DNA of 64,000 nt, from assembly GCF_900103605.1 (NCBI RefSeq), contig NZ_FNHY01000008.1:62001-126000 (forward strand). Reading direction: 5' to 3'. Position 1 is the first letter of the stretch. Each line of letters begins with the position of its first letter. Made by a program: the position numbers and the translations under genes. The notes beneath the pieces are model-generated. The model was not told the DNA's origin. It ran no database searches and saw only the letters and a program-made list of their open reading frames with translations. Source of the DNA: Psychrobacillus sp. OK028 (GTDB lineage Bacteria > Bacillota > Bacilli > Bacillales_A > Planococcaceae). Of this stretch, positions 51,108 to 59,774 are shown one piece after another.

Positions 51108-51284
51108 GCAAGAAAGAAATCCTTCCTGCGCTTGCGCTTTTCTAAAAAGATAAGAAAGATATAAAAATATTCCATGAATACTGGGTTCAAGGATTAGTAA
51201 GAATGAATAATCCCATGATTTTCGTTACAGGTGGGGTACAAAGGCTAAGAGCGCCACATCGGAAAGGGAAGGCAATCTAAGTAC

Positions 51285-51359
51285 GCCGCGTCCTGCGGCA
51301 ACGATTGCATAACCCACATCCTGTGGGCCTCAACGCCTTCGTGACCAACATCCTGTTGG
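51285..51359. repeat. three short palindromes with a common TCCTG core
   Basis: GCCGCGTCCTGCGGC (51285-51299), CCCACATCCTGTGGG (51313-51327) and CCAACATCCTGTTGG (51345-51359) are 15-bp hairpins, each with its own compensated stem around TCC. Confidence 0.8.
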
Positions 51360-51370
51360 CCTTCGCGGGG

Positions 51371-51429
51371 TGAGCGATGAGCTATCACCGTGGCTTTCGC
51401 GCCGCTATGATATCTCATCTGTCTCACTC
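51371..51429. repeat. imperfect inverted repeat next to the triple hairpins
   Basis: GTGAGCGATGAGCTATCA against TGATATCTCATCTGTCTCAC, with mismatches, around GTGGCTTTCGCGCCGC. Confidence 0.55.
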
Positions 51430-51663
51430 ATCCCGCAGAAGTCGCCACCTTACACTTCAATCAATGAATGTGTAGTACTACACGAAGATTTGGAATAGCT
51501 TATCCTTAACATAAAGAGATGGGGCAAATTTTATTAAACAATCATCCAATTACCAGTAATCTTTTTGGATTAGGATTGTAGTGCAATGATAAAAGTAAAG
51601 ACAGACTTTCATTTAAATAATATTGTATGGAACTATACTAATATAAAAGAGGTTATTATGGAT

Positions 51664-51758
51664 TTGTAGCGCAGGTCGGCGACTCCTGTGGGAACAGCAC
51701 GAGGGAGAGACTACAGGCTCGGGCCGTGCCCACGGAAAGCGTCCGGCCTTCGCTACAA
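51664..51758. repeat. GC-rich intergenic repeat, copy C
   Basis: Terminal repeats TTGTAGCG and CGCTACAA; body GGCGACTCC, GAGAGACTACAGGCTCG and GGAAAGCGTCCGGCC, matching the copy at 12610-12711. Confidence 0.8.
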
Positions 51759-51817
51759 TTAATGGCATACCTAGGTTTTTATTCTTAAAGGACCAGACGT
51801 TTTTTGCTCGGTTTTTC

Positions 51818-52714
51818 TTAATGTATATCTTTCTTTTTAAACCGACCTCCACGCACCTCTGCAATATTGCCTACTGCTAAAAAGGCGTGGTCGTCTATTT
51901 CTTCAACAATCGATTTTAGTTTTGCTTCTTCTAGACGAGTGATTACTGTGAAAATGACTTTTTTATTATCTCCCGTATAGGCGCCTTCTCCGTGTAAGTA
52001 AGTCACGCCACGTCCCAACCGGTCCATAATTGCGTCACCGATATCTTCTATATTTTCACTAATGATATAGACTGATTTTGACTCATCTAATCCTTGAATC
52101 ACAATATCAATCGTTTTAAAGGCGATAAAATAAGCTAAAAATGAATACATGGCTTGTTCCCAAGTGAATACAAAGCCAGCAACTGCGAAGATAACCAGAT
52201 TAATAATCATAATGATTTCTCCTACAGAAAACGGAGTAGCCTTGTTAAACAAAATGGCAAGTATTTCTGAACCGTCTAGCGATCCACCGTATCGAATAAC
52301 TATGCCAACACCAGTACCTAGAACGATACCGCCAAATACAGTAGCAAGTAAGAGATCAGGAGTAATAGCATCTATATTGTGTAGGTAAGAAGTGCAAATG
52401 GACAGGATAGTAATGCCGAATAATGTGGATAATGCAAAGGTTTTTCCTATTTGTTTATATCCGAGGAAAAAGAATGGGATGTTTAGGATAAATATAAAGA
52501 TCCCTAAACGCACTCCTGTTAAGTGGGATATGATGATAGATACGCCTACAACACCGCCATCTAATATTTGATTAGGAACTAAAAATAGTTCTAATCCAAT
52601 AGCCATTAATATAGCTCCTATGGCAATCATAAATAAACGGACAAACACGACTTTCTTGGGGGTACTTCGGTGGGGAGTTTTGACAGGTTTTAATTCACTC
52701 GCTAAGTCACTCAA
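51818..52714 (-). CDS. YitT family membrane protein (DUF161/DUF2179)
   Basis: 298 residues: five or six N-terminal helices (about 24-205) then a cytoplasmic DUF2179 domain. Seen: LVPNQILDGGVVGVSIIISH, VIRYGGSLDGSEILA, and the C-terminal ITRLEEAKLKSIVEEIDDHA followed by FLAVGNIAEVRGG. The transport or regulatory role of this widespread Bacillales family is not known. It is a single gene; no ribosome-site conflict. Confidence 0.85.
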   Translation of the reverse strand: MSDLASELKPVKTPHRSTPKKVVFVRLFMIAIGAILMAIGLELFLVPNQILDGGVVGVSIIISHLTGVRLGIFIFILNIPFFFLGYKQIGKTFALSTLFGITILSICTSYLHNIDAITPDLLLATVFGGIVLGTGVGIVIRYGGSLDGSEILAILFNKATPFSVGEIIMIINLVIFAVAGFVFTWEQAMYSFLAYFIAFKTIDIVIQGLDESKSVYIISENIEDIGDAIMDRLGRGVTYLHGEGAYTGDNKKVIFTVITRLEEAKLKSIVEEIDDHAFLAVGNIAEVRGGRFKKKDIH

Positions 52715-52817
52715 GGTTAATCGCCTCTTTCTTCAAAGTAATCATACACTTAGTTTATAGAAAAATTCATCTTATAGGAAGAAGGAATTACATTCATTTT
52801 TCAAAAAGATTGCTTCA

Positions 52818-52853
52818 TTGACAGAACAAAATGGTTGTAATTATAATGGTTAC
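52818..52853 (+). promoter_or_regulatory. promoter and operator of the Rrf2 gene
   Basis: TTGACA (52818-52823), 18-nt spacer, TATAAT (52842-52847). The -10 lies inside GTAATTATAATGGTTAC (52837-52853), a 17-bp imperfect palindrome like the one before the next gene. Confidence 0.62.
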
Positions 52854-52870
52854 ATCGGAGGTAGAATAAT

Positions 52871-53299
52871 ATGAAAATAAGTAGTCGATTTACTGTAGCC
52901 GTACATGTACTATCACTAATTTCATTAAATAAAAATGTTGTTTCTACATCTGAATGGATTGCAGAAAGCGTAAACACCAACCCTGTTGTTATCCGTAGAG
53001 TGATGGGAAAACTGAAAAAAGCTGGTCTTTTAGACATTCGTCGTGGTCTTGGAGGTGCAACTCTTCAAAGGAATCTAGCGGATATAACCTTACTTGATGT
53101 GTATAAAGCTGTTGAAGTCGTGGAGGATGGAGAGCTCTTTCAAATGCACGAAAACCCTAACCCTAATTGTCCCGTCGGGGCTAATATACAAGATGTGTTG
53201 GAGTTAATATTATTTCGGGCTCAAGATGCAATGGAAGTGGTATTAAAAGAAATCACAATGGAAGAACTAGTCAAAGTATTAAGTAAAAAGATTGGATGA
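52871..53299 (+). CDS. Rrf2 family transcriptional regulator
   Basis: 142 residues with an N-terminal winged helix (SSRFTVAVHVLSLI, VVIRRVMGKLKKAGLLDIRR, GLGGATL). Only one Cys (NPNCPVG) is present, so it is not an iron-sulfur type like IscR, but rather YwnA-like, possibly thiol or redox sensing (inference). ATG follows CGGAGG. A promoter with an operator-like palindrome over the -10 suggests autorepression. The flavoenzyme gene 71 nt downstream carries a similar palindrome. Confidence 0.84.
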   Translation: MKISSRFTVAVHVLSLISLNKNVVSTSEWIAESVNTNPVVIRRVMGKLKKAGLLDIRRGLGGATLQRNLADITLLDVYKAVEVVEDGELFQMHENPNPNCPVGANIQDVLELILFRAQDAMEVVLKEITMEELVKVLSKKIG

Positions 53300-53324
53300 A
53301 GATGAATCCTTTTTTGAAATAGTT

Positions 53325-53341
53325 GTAACTAACATAGTTAC
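53325..53341 (+). promoter_or_regulatory. Rrf2-type operator before the flavoenzyme gene
   Basis: GTAACTAACATAGTTAC: perfect 7-bp arms with 3-nt centre, the same length and GTAA/TTAC ends as the 52837 palindrome. Confidence 0.6.
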
Positions 53342-53370
53342 GACAATACGAATCTATTGGAGGAATTATG

Positions 53371-54408
53371 ATGGAAATAGGTGTTTATACTTTTGGAGAT
53401 TTGGGCCCAAATCCTCATACTGGAGAAACAATCAGTGCTTCTCAACGTTTGAAAGAAGTAATAGAACTGGCGAAGATAGCAGACGACGCAGGACTAGATA
53501 TATTCGGAGTTGGTGAACATCATCGATTAGATTATACTATTTCCTCACCGGCAGTAGTCCTTTCTGCAATTGCTCAGGCAACAAAACGTATTAAACTAAC
53601 TAGTGCCACATCTGTATTGAGCACATTAGATCCGGTTAGATTGTTTGAAGACTTTGCTACATTGGACCAAATCTCAGAGGGAAGAGCTGAGATTATTGCT
53701 GGTAGAGGAGCATTCGTTGAATCCTTTCCTCTTTTTGGATATGAATTGAATGACTATGATGCTTTGTTTGAAGAAAAAGTTAATTTACTTCAACAACTAA
53801 ATCGAGAAGAAATTGTCACGTGGCAAGGTCAATTTCGATCATCTCTTTCCAGTGCAATGATAGCACCTAGACCAGTTCAAGAGGAGATACCTATTTGGAT
53901 AGGCGTGGGAGGTACTCCTGAAAGTGCAGTTAGGGCAGGAAGACTGGGAACTGGTATGGCTCTTGCAATTTTGGGCGGAGATCCAATAAGATTTAAACCC
54001 CTTGTGGATCTGTATCGTCAAGCTGGAAGAGAGGCTGGGCATTCTCCAGAGAAGTTGTCTGTTGGAGTTACTGGTCATACTTATATTGCAAACGATAGCC
54101 AGCAGGCAAAGGATGAATTTTATCCATATTACTCGAATTATTGGTCTTATGTGAATAGACAAAGAGGAATGGGTACTAGAATGTCTCGCTCTGATTTTGA
54201 ACATATGGCAAGTCCAGAAACGGCCCTGTTTGTAGGAAGTCCACAACAAATAATTGAAAAAATACTAAAGCAATACGAACTTTATGGTCATCAACGATTC
54301 GTAGCTCAATTAGATATTGGGGGTCAGCCGTTTAGCACTGTTGTTAAAGGGTTGGAGCTTCTTGCGACTGAAGTGGCACCTGTTATAAGAAGAGAGACAA
54401 GTAAATAA
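53371..54408 (+). CDS. LLM class flavin-dependent oxidoreductase
   Basis: 345 residues, bacterial luciferase-like TIM barrel. Seen: MEIGVYTFGDLGPNPHTGET, DIFGVGEHHRLDYTISSPAV, TSATSVLSTLDPVRLFEDFA, and GRAEIIAGRGAFVESFPLFG. It uses reduced flavin; the substrate is unknown. ATG 53371 gives seven nt from GGAGG; ATG 53368 is nearly as good. Pairing of Rrf2 or YwnA-like regulators with LLM enzymes suggests a response to a reactive compound (inference). Confidence 0.85.
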   Translation: MEIGVYTFGDLGPNPHTGETISASQRLKEVIELAKIADDAGLDIFGVGEHHRLDYTISSPAVVLSAIAQATKRIKLTSATSVLSTLDPVRLFEDFATLDQISEGRAEIIAGRGAFVESFPLFGYELNDYDALFEEKVNLLQQLNREEIVTWQGQFRSSLSSAMIAPRPVQEEIPIWIGVGGTPESAVRAGRLGTGMALAILGGDPIRFKPLVDLYRQAGREAGHSPEKLSVGVTGHTYIANDSQQAKDEFYPYYSNYWSYVNRQRGMGTRMSRSDFEHMASPETALFVGSPQQIIEKILKQYELYGHQRFVAQLDIGGQPFSTVVKGLELLATEVAPVIRRETSK

Positions 54409-54421
54409 CTTATACGAAAAT

Positions 54422-54463
54422 AGCTTGAGTACATAAAATATGTATTCAGGCCATTTTATTTTA
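54422..54463 (+). terminator. probable terminator after the flavoenzyme gene
   Basis: GCTTGAGTACATA and TATGTATTCAGGC pair with two G-U wobbles; a T-rich stretch follows. Confidence 0.55.
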
Positions 54464-54541
54464 CTCCTTATTATATTTATTGAAATATTTAGTATAGTCT
54501 GCCAAAATAGATTTAAGACTATTTTTTTATTTTAATAGTTT

Positions 54542-54555
54542 TGAAAGCGCATACA
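54542..54555. promoter_or_regulatory. cre site upstream of the aldehyde dehydrogenase gene
   Basis: TGAAAGCGCATACA fits TGWAARCGYTWNCW at 13 of 14 positions, 61 nt before the ATG. Confidence 0.62.
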
Positions 54556-54616
54556 TATATTGAGACAAGCATACGTTATGGAATGTGCTAAATAATTATA
54601 AGGGGAGGAAATAAAA

Positions 54617-56137
54617 ATGGTATATGCATTTCCGAATACAGATGGCTCGAAGGTTTCATTTAAGGACAAGTATGAAAACTATATTAATGGCGAGTGGACA
54701 CCCCCGGTTAAAGGACAATATTTTGAAAACGTTACACCAGTTACAGGTAAAGTATTTACACAAGTTGCCCGTTCGACTTCAGAAGATATCGAACTTGCTT
54801 TAGATGCAGCACATGCAGCAAAAGATGCATGGGGCTCCACTTCTGTTGCAGAAAGAGCAAATATATTAAATAAGATTGCAAATAGAATTGAAGAAAATTT
54901 AGAACTACTAGCAGTAGCGGAAACATGGGATAACGGAAAAGCTGTGCGAGAAACATTAAATGCTGATATTCCGTTAGCGATTGACCATTTCCGCTATTTT
55001 GCAGGTGCTATTCGTGCACAAGAAGGCGGCTTAAGTCAAATTGACAACGAAACAGTTGCTTATCACTTCCATGAACCACTAGGGGTTGTCGGACAAATCA
55101 TTCCTTGGAATTTCCCGATTCTAATGGCTGTATGGAAGCTGGCACCAGCACTTGCTGCAGGGAACTGTGTGGTCTTGAAGCCAGCAGAGCAAACTCCGGC
55201 ATCCATTATGGTGCTAATTGAATTGATTGGAGATCTGTTGCCTCCTGGCGTTGTGAATATTGTTAATGGTTTTGGGTTAGAGGCTGGAAAACCTTTAGCA
55301 TCTAGTCCTCGAATTAGTAAAATCGCATTTACTGGTGAAACAACAACTGGTCGTTTAATCATGCAATATGCTTCTCAAAATCTAATACCTGTAACATTAG
55401 AGCTTGGAGGAAAATCACCTAATATTTTCTTTGAAGATATTATGGACGAAGATGATGCATTTTTAGATAAAGCGGTAGAAGGTTTCGTTATGTTCGCCTT
55501 GAACCAAGGAGAGGTATGTACTTGTCCTTCCCGTGTTCTAATTCAGGAATCTATTTACGATAAATTCATCGAGCGTGTACTTGCGCGTGTAGAAGCGATT
55601 AATATAGGGAATCCACTAGATCCATCTGTCATGATGGGAGCACAGGCTTCTACTGAACAAATGGAAAAAATTCTTTCTTACTTAGATATCGGAAAGCAAG
55701 AAGGAGCAGAATGTTTAATCGGTGGAGAACAAAACAAATTAGACGGAGATTTAGCAGAAGGTTACTACATTAAACCAACTGTCTTTAAAGGAAATAACCA
55801 AATGCGTATTTTCCAAGAAGAGATTTTTGGACCAGTCGTTTCGGTAACGACATTTAAAACAAAAGAAGAAGCACTTGAAATTGCAAATGATACGTTATAC
55901 GGGTTAGGTTCGGGTATTTGGACGCGTAACATGAATACTGCATATCGTTTCGGACGTAAAATTCAAGCTGGACGCGTATGGACAAACTGCTATCACCAGT
56001 ACCCAGCACATGCTGCATTTGGAGGCTATAAAATGTCTGGTATTGGTCGCGAAAATCACCTGATGATGCTTAACCACTACCAACAAACGAAAAACCTTTT
56101 AGTAAGCTATAGTGAAAATAAGCAAGGCTTCTTCTGA
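54617..56137 (+). CDS. aldehyde dehydrogenase (acetaldehyde type)
   Basis: 506 residues, NAD-dependent. Seen: [20 protein letters not shown], general base Glu in [10 protein letters not shown], nucleophile Cys in [11 protein letters not shown], and [10 protein letters not shown]. The C-terminal [24 protein letters not shown] is typical of the AldA/ExaC acetaldehyde group. A DUF779 gene follows, a frequent neighbour of this group. AGGGGAGG precedes ATG 54617. The cre site predicts glucose repression. Confidence 0.9.
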   Translation: MVYAFPNTDGSKVSFKDKYENYINGEWTPPVKGQYFENVTPVTGKVFTQVARSTSEDIELALDAAHAAKDAWGSTSVAERANILNKIANRIEENLELLAVAETWDNGKAVRETLNADIPLAIDHFRYFAGAIRAQEGGLSQIDNETVAYHFHEPLGVVGQIIPWNFPILMAVWKLAPALAAGNCVVLKPAEQTPASIMVLIELIGDLLPPGVVNIVNGFGLEAGKPLASSPRISKIAFTGETTTGRLIMQYASQNLIPVTLELGGKSPNIFFEDIMDEDDAFLDKAVEGFVMFALNQGEVCTCPSRVLIQESIYDKFIERVLARVEAINIGNPLDPSVMMGAQASTEQMEKILSYLDIGKQEGAECLIGGEQNKLDGDLAEGYYIKPTVFKGNNQMRIFQEEIFGPVVSVTTFKTKEEALEIANDTLYGLGSGIWTRNMNTAYRFGRKIQAGRVWTNCYHQYPAHAAFGGYKMSGIGRENHLMMLNHYQQTKNLLVSYSENKQGFF

Positions 56138-56168
56138 AAAAGTGAAACTTCATTCAGTGGACGGCTTT

Positions 56169-56274
56169 AACCCACTGATTGTTAGTTGAATCATTCGGGT
56201 TTTTATGGGCAGTTCTCTTCTACTTATGCTTTGTTATTTGAGTAAAGCCTTGATGTGGGAGTCATATACTGCCC
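56169..56274. repeat. structured intergenic element between the ALDH and DUF779 genes
   Basis: An AACCC/GGGTTTTT hairpin with TGATT/AATCA inner pairs (56169-56204) looks like a terminator. GGGCAGT (56207-56213) and ACTGCCC (56268-56274) then bracket 54 nt. No ORF is present. Confidence 0.5.
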
Positions 56275-56306
56275 TTTAATACGGGATGCAGAAAGGGTGA
56301 GTGTAG

Positions 56307-56663
56307 ATGGTTGAACGTGTAATTGCCACAGACGCTGCACTAGAACTCATTGAACTATTAAAGGGTAAACACGGAACACTTATGTTTCATCAATCAGGAG
56401 GTTGCTGTGATGGTTCTTCACCTATGTGTTATCCTGAAGGCGATTTAATAGTTGGAGATCAAGACGTACTTCTTGGGAAAATAGGCGATGTTCCATTTTA
56501 TATGCACAAAAGTCAATTCGACTATTGGAAGCATACGCAGCTTATCATAGATGTAGTCGATGGTCGTGGTGGGATGTTTTCTTTAGAGGGTGTGGAGGGA
56601 AAACGATTTTTAACGAGATCTCGAACATTTACAACAGAAGAAAACAACAAATTACAAGTATAA
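56307..56663 (+). CDS. DUF779 family protein
   Basis: 118 residues. The HQSGGCCDGSSPMC cysteine cluster and the C-terminal FSLEGVEGKRFLTRSR define DUF779. The family is encoded next to acetaldehyde dehydrogenase genes in many bacteria, as here; its role is unknown, possibly metal or aldehyde related (inference). AGAAAGGGTGAG precedes ATG 56307. Confidence 0.85.
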   Translation: MVERVIATDAALELIELLKGKHGTLMFHQSGGCCDGSSPMCYPEGDLIVGDQDVLLGKIGDVPFYMHKSQFDYWKHTQLIIDVVDGRGGMFSLEGVEGKRFLTRSRTFTTEENNKLQV

Positions 56664-56668
56664 ATGAA

Positions 56669-56707
56669 GCGAAGTAAAGAGTTCAAAGCTCTTTACTTCG
56701 TTTTTTT
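56669..56707 (+). terminator. intrinsic terminator after the DUF779 gene
   Basis: CGAAGTAAAGAG and CTCTTTACTTCG, perfect 12-bp arms, T7 tail. Confidence 0.88.
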
Positions 56708-56751
56708 CGGGTATACTAGTTGTAATCTTAATATGAAAGAGGGTTCTTAAA

Positions 56752-57483
56752 TTGGTTCAAGATTTACTAAGAAAGCATTCGTCTGTCAGAAAATATAAAG
56801 ATTATACATTAACCAAAGAGGAAATTTCCGAGCTTGTGGAAACTGCACAACACGCTGCTAGCTCTCATTTTGTTCAAGCATATAGTGTTATATGGGTAAA
56901 TGATGAACAGAAGAAAGAAGAATTAGGGAGATTATCTAAAAATCCAAAGCAATTCGAAACAGCTGGAGCTGCATTATTATTATGTGCAGATTTTAATAGA
57001 TTACAGGTAGCTGGTAAATTACAGCACATAGAGATTGACATAGATTCAACTGAAAACGTGTTAGTAGGAGCAGTGGATGTAGCTCTTTTTGCACAAAATT
57101 TAGTCATTGCAGCAGAAGCTAAAGGCTTTGGTATTTGTTATATAGGTGGAGTTCGTAACGAACCAGCTGCAATTAGCGATTTGTTTGAATTGCCAACAGG
57201 GGTATTCCCACTATTTGCAATTACTCTTGGTATTCCAGATCAGCAAAACGAAGTGAAACCTCGTTTACCGGTGGCGGCTATACTACATGAAAATAGCTAT
57301 AATAGTGCCAAGTATGAAGTACTATTACCCGAGTACGATCAAACAATGGAAGCCTATTATTCAAATCGTGAATCCAATCAAAAAACGGCAAATTGGACCA
57401 AAACAATGGCTGATTATCTGGAAAAACCGAGAAGAACTCATATGGCTGACTTTTTAGCGAGTAAAGGATTTCATCTCAAATGA
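56752..57483 (+). CDS. NfsA/NfrA-type NAD(P)H nitroreductase
   Basis: 243-residue FMN-dependent reductase. Seen: LLRKHSSVRKYKDYTLTKEE, AASSHFVQAYSVIWV, and GAVDVALFAQNLVIAAEAKG with GFGICYIGGVRN. It fits the oxygen-insensitive NADPH nitroreductase/flavin reductase group by length and motifs. The TTG start has AAAGAGGG upstream. It overlaps the alkD gene by 4 nt (ATGA). Confidence 0.86.
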   Translation: MVQDLLRKHSSVRKYKDYTLTKEEISELVETAQHAASSHFVQAYSVIWVNDEQKKEELGRLSKNPKQFETAGAALLLCADFNRLQVAGKLQHIEIDIDSTENVLVGAVDVALFAQNLVIAAEAKGFGICYIGGVRNEPAAISDLFELPTGVFPLFAITLGIPDQQNEVKPRLPVAAILHENSYNSAKYEVLLPEYDQTMEAYYSNRESNQKTANWTKTMADYLEKPRRTHMADFLASKGFHLK

Positions 57484-58154
57484 AATCAGAATGGACAGTA
57501 GAGCAAGTTAAAAGCTATATGGAGCCTCATCGAAACGAAGAAAATGCAATTCCTATGGCCAAATATATGAAAAATCATTTCCCTTTTTTAGGCATTAAAA
57601 CTCCTGAACGGCGATTGCTTTTTAAAAAGATGATGTCTGAAATGGAACTTCCAGCATGTGAAGATATGCAAAAAGAAGTCTGGGATTTGTTCCAGTTAGA
57701 GGAAAGAGAATATCATTACATAGCAATAGAGTTGTTGGGCAAATATAAAAAGCAGTTAACGTTAGAGGATTTATCCTTTTGCCGCCGCCTAATAGAAAAA
57801 AAGTCTTGGTGGGATAGTGTGGATTCTATTGCTCCTAAGATAGTAGGAGATATTGTTCTAGCTAACAGACTAGAAGGGGAAGCCGTGATGGTCGAGTGGG
57901 CAAGGTCCTCTAATATGTGGACGAATAGAGCCTCTATTTTACATCAATTAAAATACAAGGAAAAAACAAATGAAGAACTATTATTTGCGACTATTGAACG
58001 TCATGCGGGGTCAAAAGAATTCTTTCTTCAAAAGTCAATCGGCTGGGTGCTGAGAGAATACGCTAAAACGTCTCCTCAAGTAGTACAAGAATTTGTAAAA
58101 AGTCACACACTTGCCGCATTAAGTAAGAGAGAGGCTTTAAAGCATTTCAAATGA
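57480..58154 (+). CDS. DNA alkylation repair protein, AlkD-like
   Basis: 224 residues of HEAT-like repeats. AlkD glycosylases remove 3- and 7-alkyl purines. Seen: FPFLGIKTPERRLLFKK, EKKSWWDSVDSIAPKIVG with the conserved WWDxVD, and SNMWTNRASILHQL. The start overlaps the nitroreductase stop. Aromatic and Asp positions of the DNA pocket appear kept. Confidence 0.88.
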   Translation: MKSEWTVEQVKSYMEPHRNEENAIPMAKYMKNHFPFLGIKTPERRLLFKKMMSEMELPACEDMQKEVWDLFQLEEREYHYIAIELLGKYKKQLTLEDLSFCRRLIEKKSWWDSVDSIAPKIVGDIVLANRLEGEAVMVEWARSSNMWTNRASILHQLKYKEKTNEELLFATIERHAGSKEFFLQKSIGWVLREYAKTSPQVVQEFVKSHTLAALSKREALKHFK

Positions 58155-58361
58155 TTTATAAGAAAAGCGTAAGCGCCCTTTAATGTCAAAATCTGTTTCT
58201 ATCGTTTTCTGTAGGCTTTGGACAACTTTTTACTATATACCTTCATGACAGAATAGCATCCTAATTAAGGAGATGGTTTTATCACTATATTAACTTTGTC
58301 TACTATTATCATCTAAGCGATAGGCTATGCTTAATTTTATAGTTGAGTACTACTCACTATA
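58155..58361. other. gene-free sequence
   Basis: AAAAGCGTAAGCGCC at the start resembles the GCGCTTGCGCTTTTCT repeat end in reverse. Nothing else recognisable is seen before the repeat at 58362. Confidence 0.4.
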
Positions 58362-58552
58362 TTGATTGGAGCGCAAGGCGGCGACTCCAGCGGGATTAGC
58401 TTGAGCTGAAGACCCCGCAGGAAAGACATTGGTCAAACTTTGTTTGGTCAATGTCTTTGCGACGAGCTTCGCGCAGGAGCAAATGTTTTAGTAGCGAACG
58501 AGGAGGCTGAAGCCAAGCCCGCGGAAAGCGTCCGCCTGAAGCGGAAATCAGC
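58362..58552. repeat. GC-rich intergenic repeat, long copy D with nested hairpin
   Basis: Ends TTGATTGGAGCG and GCGGAAATCAG match the short copy at 34689-34747. The body has GGCGGCGACTCCAGCGGG and GCGGAAAGCGTCCGCC. A 37-nt hairpin, AAAGACATTGGTCAAAC against GTTTGGTCAATGTCTTT (58422-58458), sits inside. Confidence 0.75.
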
Positions 58553-58639
58553 AGTATTATTCATTCTTATAAGTCTCTTGAACCCATTGTTCAACGGACA
58601 TTTTTAGATACTTACACATCTCTTTAAAAAAAGGCTGTC

Positions 58640-58663
58640 ACAAAAAATCAGTAATCACTGATT
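58640..58663 (-). terminator. terminator of the sodC-CAP operon
   Basis: On the minus strand AATCAGT, loop GATT, ACTGATT and six U, 15 nt after the CAP gene stop. Confidence 0.72.
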
Positions 58664-58677
58664 CTTGGACATGCCTC

Positions 58678-59760
58678 TTATTTTGTGAAAAAATTTTCTG
58701 TGTAGTAAGGAGTAGATTTTTCATCAAAAGCTGTACCGACACCAAGATTTTCATAATGAACGTTTAAAATATTTTTTCGATGTCCCAATGAATTCATCAG
58801 TCCCTCATGAGCAAAAATGCTACTAGTTTGCCCATAAGCTAGATTTTCTCCGGCATAGGAAAAACTCAAGCCATCTTCCTCCAAACGATTAAAAGGAGAT
58901 TTGCCTTCTAGGTTTTCATGACTAAAATAGTTGTGAATAGCCATATCCTCGCTATGCTTTCTTGCGGTGTTACTGACACTCTCATCATAAGAGAGAACAG
59001 AAAGACCATGTGCAACACGAGCTGCATTTGTGAGATCGAAAAGTTGAAATTCAAATCCCTTTTTCAGTTCATCGGATGGTTGTCCGAAAGTAGATTCTTG
59101 ATTTTTCTCAACAGATTTTTCAACTACTTGAATGGCCGTAATTGTATTATTTTCATGAAGATCATAGAAAAATGTTACGTAGTTATTATCGATTAAAAAT
59201 AAATCATATTCACCACTATCGGGGAGGAGATAGATGATATTACCTTTTTTCAGTTTCGTAATTGGTTCATCGAACTGAGCAAGAACTTCCTCTCTTGTAC
59301 TATCCATTTGTAAACCTAGAAAGGAAGATTCAGAAGGCTGATTCGTGAACATTGCGTTTACCCGGTTATTACTATCATAGGAGACCATCATGAAATTTTG
59401 ATAGTTTTCATGGTACGTATGCCACACCAAATTATATTCATTTAGACTAACTCGTTTAGCGTTGCCATGAATTTCCTCAATCTCACTTTTTTTCATGCCT
59501 ATTTTTATTTGTTCTAACTCAATGCCTGTCCCTGGTGAAATTTCTTGGTCGGATGCAATATGAGTGGCTGGTTCATCTTTTATTTGCATCCAGTAAGCCT
59601 TTGCTTCATCCAAATATTGCTCTAGATCCAGTGTATCAATCCATTCATCCACCGGATCTAGAAAGGAAAGGTCAACGTATTCTGCGGTGTACTCTTCCCA
59701 TAACGGTCTAGTAAAGAAAAGTACTAAAACTAAAAGAAGTAACCAGCCTATTTTTCTCAT
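58678..59760 (-). CDS. CAP (SCP/PR1) domain secreted or anchored protein
   Basis: 360 residues with an N-terminal signal or anchor (IGWLLLLVLVLFFTRPLW). The middle (about 80-215) is a CAP-associated N domain; the C-terminal CAP domain (about 235-355) has LTNAARVAHGLSVLSYDESV, HSEDMAIHNYFSHENLEGKS, YAGENLAYG and HRKNILNVHYENLGVG, with the conserved His-Glu-His set. YkwD-like proteins of spore formers share this plan; the function is unknown. It is co-transcribed with sodC (14-nt gap). Confidence 0.87.
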   Translation of the reverse strand: MRKIGWLLLLVLVLFFTRPLWEEYTAEYVDLSFLDPVDEWIDTLDLEQYLDEAKAYWMQIKDEPATHIASDQEISPGTGIELEQIKIGMKKSEIEEIHGNAKRVSLNEYNLVWHTYHENYQNFMMVSYDSNNRVNAMFTNQPSESSFLGLQMDSTREEVLAQFDEPITKLKKGNIIYLLPDSGEYDLFLIDNNYVTFFYDLHENNTITAIQVVEKSVEKNQESTFGQPSDELKKGFEFQLFDLTNAARVAHGLSVLSYDESVSNTARKHSEDMAIHNYFSHENLEGKSPFNRLEEDGLSFSYAGENLAYGQTSSIFAHEGLMNSLGHRKNILNVHYENLGVGTAFDEKSTPYYTENFFTK

Positions 59761-59774
59761 ATCATCCCTCCAAC

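Larger units (their letters stand above)
51118..51663. other. gene-free GC-rich repeat region
   Basis: No supported gene in 51108-51817. It begins with GCGCTTGCGCTTTTCT (the end of the 22511 repeat type), then a GC-rich block at about 51240-51440, then AT-rich sequence. ORFs crossing the block follow palindromes and have no ribosome site. Confidence 0.6.

Noticed and set aside
51245-51427. Possible CRISPR array from the three similar 15-bp palindromes
   Set aside because: The stems differ between units, the spacers of about 13-17 bp are too short, and no cas genes are present.
53292-53516. 74-residue ORF spanning the Rrf2-flavoenzyme junction
   Set aside because: It covers the operator and ribosome site and overlaps the flavoenzyme gene in another frame.
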